NCBI GenBank assembly: GCA_000482145.1
Contig: AUXH01000180.1
Location: forward strand, 1 to 30,810
DNA: 30,810 nt
Source of the DNA: Strigomonas culicis
Taxonomy: Eukaryota; Euglenozoa; Kinetoplastea; Trypanosomatida; Trypanosomatidae
Direction of reading: 5' to 3'
The notes under the pieces were generated by a model. It had not been told where the DNA came from and ran no database searches. It saw nothing but the letters and a program-made list of their open reading frames with translations. Shown one piece after another: positions 24,955 through 30,810 of the stretch (within the stretch, counting starts at the first letter, position 1; every line of letters starts with the position of its first letter). The position numbers were made by a program, and so were the translations under genes.

Positions 24955-27597
24955 ATGAGCAGCCCCAGATCGGTTCCTGGCGCCGGCAGCGGCGACCGCC
25001 GGGCGCGGCTGCGAGAGCAGATGAAGGAATTCTACGGCGACCCGACGACGAGCGCGACGAAGCGGGACATGTCGCCGCAGAAGGTCGGCGTGGCGCGCGA
25101 GATGGACCTCGACTCGGAGTACTTCAACGTGTCGCGCTACACGACGGACCTCCTCCGCCAGGAGAGCCTGAAGGGCCTCGTGGAGGCGGACACGGAGCTG
25201 CTGCGACGCGTGCGGCACCTCGATTCGGAGCTGCAGGAGCTGGTGTACCGCAACTACGCCAAGTTCATCTCGGCGACAGACACGATTCGCGAGATGCACA
25301 ACAACATCTCCGAGATGGACACCAAGCTGCAGGCGCTGACGAGCAACGTGTCGAACATCGACCAGGTGTCGCACCAGATCACCGGTACACTGCATGAGCA
25401 CCGCAACAAGATCGAGGAGACGGTGAAAGTGAACCGCCTCATGAAGAAGGCGCAGTTCCTCGTCGGCCTCCCCGCCATGATGCGGCAGCTGATGGAGCGC
25501 AAGGACTACGGCACCTGCGTCAAGTACTGGGTCGCCGGCGACGGCTTCCTCGAGAAGCACCACGCGATCCCGAGCATCCAGAAGGTGCACCACGACTGTC
25601 GCCTGCTGTCGAAGGACCTCTACGCAAAGATCGAGGAGGTCATGTGCAGCTTCCCGCTGGACGACCCCGAGGCGATGGACAACATCCGCAAGTTCGTGGA
25701 GGACCTGCGACTGCTGCGCGCCACGTCGCTCGCGGCCGAGATGAAGAGCGAGGACGGCACCTTCGAGGACACCGTGCTGCGCGCGCTCATGCGCAGCGTC
25801 TCGGCCAACTTCGCGAAGGGCATCGCGGCCGTGCAGCGCGACACGAAGACGGCGCTCGCGCCGCCGGACTTCGCGGCCATCGAGTACGCGAAGCGCGACG
25901 AGCCGCTCGCGAGCGCCAACCTGCGGGAGGCCCTCGCGCAGCTGAAGGGCGTCTGTGCCCTCCTCTCCGTCAACTCGGAGCGCGTCTACGCGCTGCTCAA
26001 CCGCGAGGGCGCCGGCGTCGCGATGCGGGTGGCGCAGGAGGTGCAGCCGATGCTCGTCGACCTCCTGGCGCCGGTCGCCGAGCTGACGGGCTCGCTCGCC
26101 GTCGCCGCCTGCGCGGCCGCGGCGGAGGAGGCCGGCGCGCACATGCTCTCCAAGGACCGGCACGACACGGTGCCGCACGTGCTCAGCAGCGTCGCGGGCG
26201 CGCTCGCGCGGCAGCTGAAGAACTTATCCGTGACGCTCAAGACGCTCGGCGCGAACTACCTTGACACGGCGCACAGCCAGCAGAGCCGCACCTACGGCGC
26301 GCTCGTCGACCGCGCGGTGTGCGACATTCTCCTGCAGTGCGTGCGCCTCCTGCGCGAGAAGGCGCAGCAGGCGCCCAGCGCGCAGGCCCTCGCCGCCGTC
26401 GCGGAGCCGCTGCGCCGCGACACGATGCTCGTCGTCCAGTCGCCCGAGGCGAAGGCGCGCCACGAGCGTCTCGCCTTCAGCCTCTCCCGCTACGCCTACG
26501 GCAGCCTCGCCGCGAGCCTCGCCGACGGGCTGCAGACAGTGCTCGTCGACAGCGACGCGCTGGCCGCCGCGGACGCGAAGGACGTCGGCCAGGCCCTGCA
26601 CGACGCCGCGAAGCTGCTGCAGCACCGCGCGGTCGTGCTCGCGGGGCAGGTCGGCGTCACGGCCGTGGAGGACCTCTTCCAGAACAACGACCTGCCGCAC
26701 AACGTCGTCGCGGAGCGACTGCGCGACCTCGTCGCCGACTGGGGCGTCGTCGCCGAGGCGATCGAGGGCCTGGCGCCGCCGCAGCCGCTCAGCACCGCGC
26801 GCCGCACCAAGTCGAACGTCGCGAGCCATGTCGACCCGCGCGGCGGCGCCTCGTACAACAGCCGCGCCTTTGGCGGCGGCGGCGGCAGCAGCGTCGGCCG
26901 CAGCAGCGACCACCACGCGCGCGGCGGCCGGCTGCAGGTGCGCTACGCCCGCCGCGAGCTCGCCTCGCTGCAGAGCAACGTGGCGCAGCTTTTCGCGAAC
27001 CAGAACCAGCGATACCGCACGATGCCGCAGGACGGCCGACCCGCGACGACGATCGCCTGCATCGTGCTGTACGAGCTGAAGGCGCTGGTGGAGACGGTGC
27101 GCGACGTGTTTGCCTTCGACGAGCACGCCTTCAACCGCGTGCAGGTACACAGCACATACCTGCTGCGCGCGGCGCTGGCCCCGCCCAAGGGCAGCCCCGG
27201 CCGCGCGTGGCTCAAGGCGTGGGACGAGAGCGTCGCGACGGAGGTGCAGAAGCAGCTGGACGAGGTCTGCACCTGCGCCTACGAGCGCTGCCAGGCGAAG
27301 GTGCCGCTGTCCCACACCGTGCTGGAGGGCATCCTCGAGGAGAGCCGCGGCGCCGCCGCCGGGGCCGCCGCGGACGACGACGACGAGCCCGTCACCGGGG
27401 GCTCCAGCCCGCCGCCGGCGCCAGTGGCACGACCGGCGGCGAGCGCCGCCGCCCCGGCGCCGAAGGCGGCTGCGCCGCCGGGGCGCCCGGCCGGCACCGT
27501 GACGCTGCCGACCGCCGCTGTGCGGGCGCAGCCGTCCCCCACCGCCGCGAAGGAACAGCCACGGCGGGTGACGGGTGACGAGGAGCTGCTGAGGTGA
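24955..27597 (+). CDS. VPS51: VPS51, GARP/EARP tethering complex subunit
   Basis: An 880-residue protein. The N-terminal 200 residues match the VPS51/Fat-free signature: RRARLREQMKEFYGDP (about 15-30), FNVSRYTTDLLRQESLKGL (57-75), then LDSELQELVYRNYAKFISATDTIREM (about 89-114) and an N-terminal coiled coil up to about 170. VPS51 is the small-domain subunit of GARP (with VPS52, 53 and 54), which tethers endosome-derived vesicles at the trans-Golgi, and of EARP (with VPS50), which acts in recycling. The middle (200-700) is helical, as in CATCHR proteins. A Gly/Ser-rich loop lies near 635-660. The C-terminal 85 residues are Pro/Ala-rich and probably disordered. Human VPS51 is about 780 residues; the extra length is in these loops. 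No membrane span. Confidence 0.9.
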   Translation: MSSPRSVPGAGSGDRRARLREQMKEFYGDPTTSATKRDMSPQKVGVAREMDLDSEYFNVSRYTTDLLRQESLKGLVEADTELLRRVRHLDSELQELVYRNYAKFISATDTIREMHNNISEMDTKLQALTSNVSNIDQVSHQITGTLHEHRNKIEETVKVNRLMKKAQFLVGLPAMMRQLMERKDYGTCVKYWVAGDGFLEKHHAIPSIQKVHHDCRLLSKDLYAKIEEVMCSFPLDDPEAMDNIRKFVEDLRLLRATSLAAEMKSEDGTFEDTVLRALMRSVSANFAKGIAAVQRDTKTALAPPDFAAIEYAKRDEPLASANLREALAQLKGVCALLSVNSERVYALLNREGAGVAMRVAQEVQPMLVDLLAPVAELTGSLAVAACAAAAEEAGAHMLSKDRHDTVPHVLSSVAGALARQLKNLSVTLKTLGANYLDTAHSQQSRTYGALVDRAVCDILLQCVRLLREKAQQAPSAQALAAVAEPLRRDTMLVVQSPEAKARHERLAFSLSRYAYGSLAASLADGLQTVLVDSDALAAADAKDVGQALHDAAKLLQHRAVVLAGQVGVTAVEDLFQNNDLPHNVVAERLRDLVADWGVVAEAIEGLAPPQPLSTARRTKSNVASHVDPRGGASYNSRAFGGGGGSSVGRSSDHHARGGRLQVRYARRELASLQSNVAQLFANQNQRYRTMPQDGRPATTIACIVLYELKALVETVRDVFAFDEHAFNRVQVHSTYLLRAALAPPKGSPGRAWLKAWDESVATEVQKQLDEVCTCAYERCQAKVPLSHTVLEGILEESRGAAAGAAADDDDEPVTGGSSPPPAPVARPAASAAAPAPKAAAPPGRPAGTVTLPTAAVRAQPSPTAAKEQPRRVTGDEELLR

Positions 27598-28016
27598 GCT
27601 GCAGTCGCACCTCTCTCTCTCTCTCTCTCTCCCTCGCGTGTCTGACATGAGTTCTTGTTGTTGTGAGTGTTGTAGTGTTTCACTGTTGTTCTGTTTGCGT
27701 TACTTGCCGTTGTGGCTTATCGTCTTTGAGAGTGATTGTCTATTCATCGATTGGAGTAGTATCGTCTTTGGTAACACTATTTCTTTTTTGTATAAAAAAA
27801 AAAGAGCGTAGAACGGGACACTGTGTTGTCTCTTGTGTTTCCGACATGGCTTCAGTGTCTCACCAGCAGGAGCACGTTGTTGTACCTTTGTCTGTGCCCA
27901 TCTCGTCATGTTTCCTCTGCCCTCACTCTCTCTCTCTCTCTCTCCCTCCTTCGTGTGTGTGTTTGTTTCGTCTGCAGTATTCTTAGTATCCATTCACCCC
28001 TCAGCACTTCCTCAGA
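27598..28016. other. Spacer between VPS51 and the M16-like gene
   Basis: A 419-nt gap with no gene seen. It contains TC runs at about 27612-27630 and 27926-27945, an A-run near 27794-27803 and GTGT stretches, and ends in the acceptor and 5' UTR of the M16-like gene. A cryptic acceptor would also be possible after the first TC run. Confidence 0.7.
27921..27977 (+). promoter_or_regulatory. Predicted trans-splice acceptor for the M16-like gene
   Basis: A TC microsatellite and GTGT stretch are followed by CAG at 27975-27977, 39 nt before the ATG at 28017. Confidence 0.7.
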
Positions 28017-29408
28017 ATGCTGCGCGCCACCCGCACTCGTTTCATCTACGAGTACAAGTTTGGCCAGCCGTCGCTGACCAAGGCCTTCGGCACGAAGATC
28101 CCCGCGAGCGGCCTCGCGCTGCAGCCCGGCCAGCTGCAGGAGTCCAAGCTGCCGAACGGCGTGCGCGTGGTGTCGCACGACCTCGACGGCCCGCACTCCG
28201 TCGTCGGCGTCTACGCCGAGGCCGGCGCCAAGTTCGACCCCCTGGCGACGCCGGGGCTTAGCTACGTCATGCGCTTCGCCATCCAGTCCTCCAACATGGA
28301 GAACTCGCTTTTCCAGCTGGACCGCACGATGCGGGCGACCGGCAGCGCCTACGGCCACGGGGAGATAGACAAGCGCTTCCTTAGCTGGAAGGCGGAGAGC
28401 CGCCGCGACATGTGGGAGAAGCCCTTCGAGATGCTAGCGACCGGCGTCGTCATCCCGCGCTTCCACGAGGCCGACATCGAGCGCTTCCGCGACACAATGG
28501 ACAACCAGCTGCAGGAGCAGCGCTGGCAGAACCCGCGCGACTACGTGGTGGACCAGCTGGAGACGGTCGCCTTCTACAAGGAGCCGCTCGGCTCCCCGCG
28601 CATGGTGCCGCCCAAGGCGAACGACCGCTGCGGCCACAAGGCGCTGCTCGACCAGTGGGCCAGCCTCTTCCAGCCGAACCGCATCGTCGTCGCGGGCGTC
28701 AACGTGCCGCACGACGCCCTCGTCGCCGCCTACGAGCGCCTGCCGTACAAGCACTCCGCGGAGGCACCGCACCACGCGCGCAGCAAGGCGCCCGAGCTCA
28801 ACGTGACCAGCGAGGCCGCGCAGTTCAACCCCGGTCGCCAGGGCGTCGAGTACGAGAACCGCGCCGGCGCGATGGGCACGAAGCCGGACATGGACGCGGA
28901 GGTGATCGCCGCGGTCGGCGTCGTCACCAGCGGCAGCGGCGCCGGCGCGAAGCCCTACGCGACCGCCCTCGTCGCGCGCGAGCTCTTCGACGCGGCGACG
29001 CGCGTGGCGGGCGAGTCCAACTACTTCGGTGTGCAGACCTTCTACCGCCCCTACGCCTCCGCCGGGCTCATCGGCTACACCGTCCGGGGCGCGCCCGGTC
29101 AGATCGAGAAGATGGTGGCCGCCGCCGCGGGCGCCTTCCCCACTAGCGTCGCGGAGGACGCCCTCGCGCGGGCCCGCGCGCGGGCGGAGATGCGCGTGCA
29201 CCACGAGCAACTGGGGGTGGCGCGCGACTACTGTGACTTCATCGCCACGTCGGCCAGCAAGGCGGAGGAGCTCGCCGCGGCGGTCAAGGCCGTCAGCAAG
29301 GCGGACGTGGAGGAGGCACTCAAGGCGATCGTCGCGCAGAAGCCGGCGTCGTTCACCACGGGAGACACCTTCGTCTTCCCGCTAGTCAGCAGCCTTAACA
29401 AGGTCTGA
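28017..29408 (+). CDS. M16-fold mitochondrial protein, complex III core (QCR2)-like, zinc site absent
   Basis: A 463-residue protein of MPP/bc1-core size. The N-terminal 25 residues (MLRATRTRFIYEYKF) are basic and acid-poor at first, like a mitochondrial presequence. SKLPNGVRVVSHD (43-55) and VGVYAEAGAKFDP...TPGLSYVMRFA (63-88) are the usual M16 N-terminal signature. The HxxEH zinc motif expected around residues 84-88 is replaced by VMRFA, so peptidase activity is not expected. The Gly-rich loop typical of MPP-alpha is also absent: GSGAGAKPYAT is short, with no GGGGSFSAGG-like segment. This points to a structural core subunit of cytochrome bc1 complex rather than MPP-alpha. The C-terminal M16-type domain (about 240-455) is complete. 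MPP-alpha remains possible. Confidence 0.85.
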   Translation: MLRATRTRFIYEYKFGQPSLTKAFGTKIPASGLALQPGQLQESKLPNGVRVVSHDLDGPHSVVGVYAEAGAKFDPLATPGLSYVMRFAIQSSNMENSLFQLDRTMRATGSAYGHGEIDKRFLSWKAESRRDMWEKPFEMLATGVVIPRFHEADIERFRDTMDNQLQEQRWQNPRDYVVDQLETVAFYKEPLGSPRMVPPKANDRCGHKALLDQWASLFQPNRIVVAGVNVPHDALVAAYERLPYKHSAEAPHHARSKAPELNVTSEAAQFNPGRQGVEYENRAGAMGTKPDMDAEVIAAVGVVTSGSGAGAKPYATALVARELFDAATRVAGESNYFGVQTFYRPYASAGLIGYTVRGAPGQIEKMVAAAAGAFPTSVAEDALARARARAEMRVHHEQLGVARDYCDFIATSASKAEELAAAVKAVSKADVEEALKAIVAQKPASFTTGDTFVFPLVSSLNKV

Positions 29409-29989
29409 GCGGCGAAAGAAGAAGAGAGAGGGAGGTGATCTTCCTTTGGTATCCTTCGCATTAAGGTTGTTCTTGGTTGGTGTTGGTTGTGGTGTTTTTT
29501 TTTTTTTGTAGGCAGCAGTTTTTGTGTCTTCAACACTACAAAAAAAAAAAAAAACATAAACACCAGGTAGCGATTAGTAGCATTTTTTTTTTACACATTA
29601 TTTTTAGATAGCAGCTCTTAAAGGCAAACATTACGAACTTAATGAACAAACAAAAACTTATAACTAAAGTTGGGGCTTATTAGTAACTTAGCATTCTTAA
29701 CTTAACTTATTTTCAGTACAATGCACAAACATTTTCGCTTCAATCAATAAATAAAACACATAAGCATTAACAACAAACCAATGAGAAGACTGTGTTACCG
29801 AATGTGAGCCATACATATGCGATGGAGAATCCAATAGACATACTTGGGTTTCACTCGTATTTCCTATTTCCCTATATTATTTTTTCTGTTTTCAATATAT
29901 GGTTCTAAAAACGTTGTGTTCGTCTTCTTTAACAAACAAAAAAGTGTACATATACTCCTCCTAGAACACATCTGAATATAAGTCCGTAG
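29409..29989. other. AT-rich spacer before the MCU-family gene
   Basis: A 581-nt gap, strongly AT-rich, with no gene seen. It contains T- and A-runs (about 29495-29508 and 29540-29554), five AACTTA hexamers between 29636 and 29709, and only a weak pyrimidine tract near the start of the next gene. The M16-like 3' UTR should extend into it. Confidence 0.7.
29911..29944 (+). promoter_or_regulatory. Weak predicted trans-splice acceptor for the MCU-family gene
   Basis: A short TC-rich stretch is followed by A-rich sequence and the first AG at 29943-29944, about 45 nt before the ATG at 29990. A second AG is at 29963-29964. The pyrimidine tract is poorer than at the other genes. Confidence 0.4.
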
Positions 29990-30538
29990 ATGCTGCGCCT
30001 CTTCCTCACCGCCGCCCGCCGCGCGCCGGCGCTGCCGGGCGGTGCGCCGCTGCAGTGTCACCGCCGCCACGCCAGCGCCGCGGTCGATGTTGCGGCGCTG
30101 ACCGCGTACCGCGCGCACACGCTGGAGCCGCTCCTCGCCGCCAAGCTGCAGCAGCTGGGCCAGATGGAGGCGCTCAAGCGGCAGTGCGACGCGGAGGCGG
30201 CCACGTACCCGCGGCTGTGGAAGCTCGCCGTGCTGGGCTTTCTGTCGCTGCAGGTCGTGGTGCTCTTCGACTGGACCTACATCCACTTCGACTGGAACCT
30301 GACGGAGCCCATCACCTATCTGCTGGGTTACAGCTTCACATGGCTGAGCCTGCTGTGGTACGGCAACCTCCAGCAGGAGTTTGGGTACGGCCGCGTGCAT
30401 GAGTTGCTGCAGCAGCGGCAGTGCGCTCGGCTGTACAGGCGGCGGGGGGTCGACCTCGTGCTGTACGAGCAGCTGCGCGCAGAGACGGATGTGCTGCAGC
30501 GGCGTCTGCGCAGTCTAGAGTACCTGCCGGGGAAGTAG
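29990..30538 (+). CDS. Mitochondrial calcium uniporter family subunit (MCU paralogue)
   Basis: A 182-residue protein. Residues 1-29 (MLRLFLTAARRAPALP...CHRRHAS) are Arg-rich and acid-poor, a likely mitochondrial presequence. A helix follows (33-70), then TM1 (about 77-96), the linker motif DWNLTEPITYL (101-111), TM2 (about 109-127), and a family-like tail: QQEFGYGRVHELL, then DLVLYEQLRAETDVLQRRLRSL. This is the pore-helix order of MCU, in which WDxxEP is the selectivity filter in the inner mitochondrial membrane. Here the motif is W102-N103-L104-T105-E106-P107: the site-1 Glu is kept but the first acidic residue is Asn. The large N-terminal domain of animal MCU is absent. Trypanosomatids have several MCU paralogues (MCU, MCUb, MCUc, MCUd) that co-assemble; which one this is cannot be settled here. 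Confidence 0.87.
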   Translation: MLRLFLTAARRAPALPGGAPLQCHRRHASAAVDVAALTAYRAHTLEPLLAAKLQQLGQMEALKRQCDAEAATYPRLWKLAVLGFLSLQVVVLFDWTYIHFDWNLTEPITYLLGYSFTWLSLLWYGNLQQEFGYGRVHELLQQRQCARLYRRRGVDLVLYEQLRAETDVLQRRLRSLEYLPGK

Positions 30539-30730
30539 AGAAGGAGAGCAGTTGCGAGAAAAGTGAATGAAAAAGAAAAGGTACTCTCCGCTGCTCCTAT
30601 CCTGTATAGCACCTCTGCGTGTATGCTTGTTTATATCACTCTTGTATCTTGTGTACGTCTTCTGTACTACATGTACACCCCGAAGTGTGCTTCTCTCTTT
30701 ACAGTCCTGTGGTGTATTCTACTCTGCACA

Positions 30731-30743
30731 CTCTACCTCCCTT

Positions 30744-30780
<37 letters not shown>

Positions 30781-30781
30781 G
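30731..30781 (+). promoter_or_regulatory. Predicted trans-splice acceptor for a gene beyond the right edge
   Basis: A TC-rich tract including about 15 TC units ends in TAG at 30779-30781. No ATG follows within the remaining 29 nt. The next gene on the + strand therefore probably starts outside the window. Confidence 0.6.
30750..30779. repeat. (TC)n microsatellite
   Basis: An uninterrupted TC dinucleotide run, part of the pyrimidine tract of the last predicted splice acceptor. Confidence 0.95.
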
Positions 30782-30810
30782 ACTCGTCGTACGTACGTAC
30801 GTCGACGTCG

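Noticed and set aside
29685..29720. An AACTTA...TTTTCAGTAC stretch that recalls the spliced-leader sequence
   Set aside because: It shares only short pieces with the trypanosomatid spliced leader; the conserved 39-nt exon and following splice donor are not present.
503..30538. Possibility that the window is a mobile, viral or bacterial accessory element
   Set aside because: No integrase, transposase, reverse transcriptase, capsid or terminal repeats were seen. The genes are conserved eukaryotic housekeeping genes in one orientation with trypanosomatid-type splice signals.

Overview
The window looks like nuclear chromosomal DNA of a trypanosomatid flagellate (Kinetoplastea). The support is fivefold. 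All 15 convincing genes are intronless and lie on the + strand. Coding regions are very GC-rich, with nearly every third codon position G or C. The spacers are AT/TC-rich. Almost every start codon follows, within about 25-110 nt, a polypyrimidine tract ending in AG, the form of a trans-splice acceptor. Several products have kinetoplastid character: a 471-residue hexokinase with an N-terminal PTS2 glycosomal signal, a major vault protein, a large Mex67/NXF-like protein and a short MCU-family subunit. The base composition suggests a Leishmania/Crithidia/Leptomonas-like lineage, but the genus cannot be fixed from sequence alone. No rRNA, tRNA, transposon, CRISPR array or bacterial-type operon was recognised.

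Layout, left to right: (1) a leucine-rich-repeat protein of unknown function (503-2515); (2) major vault protein (3175-5871); (3) a helical, armadillo-like unknown (6164-7657); (4) a calmodulin-like EF-hand protein (7868-8326); (5) actin-related protein ARP6 (8604-10040); (6) hexokinase (10326-11741); (7) an unusually AT-rich 0.84-kb spacer; (8) a mitochondrial PPR protein (12585-14594); (9) a STE11/Cdc7-like protein kinase with a long helical tail (14889-17354); (10) an unrecognised 474-residue protein (17772-19196); (11) a Mex67/NXF-like protein with LRR and NTF2-like domains (19711-22713); (12) a secreted or type I membrane protein (23064-23855); (13) a U1-C-type zinc-finger protein (24144-24644); (14) the GARP/EARP subunit VPS51 (24955-27597); (15) an M16-fold, zinc-site-less complex III core-like protein (28017-29408); (16) a second AT-rich spacer; (17) an MCU-family channel subunit with an altered selectivity-filter motif (29990-30538); (18) a splice acceptor for a gene beyond the right edge.

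The genes do not form one pathway. As is normal in trypanosomatids, they probably share one polycistronic transcription unit and are separated by trans-splicing and polyadenylation, so expression differences should be set by UTRs. Three themes recur: mitochondrial function (PPR protein, complex III core-like protein, MCU subunit), mRNA processing and export (U1-C, Mex67-like) and trafficking or large assemblies (VPS51, vault). Nothing here is clearly a new system. The best leads are the MCU paralogue with Asn in place of the filter Asp, the partial zinc finger and large insertions of the Mex67-like protein, the ARM-tailed kinase, the two AT-rich spacers with extra splice-acceptor-like or repeated motifs, and a possible strand-switch at the left edge.
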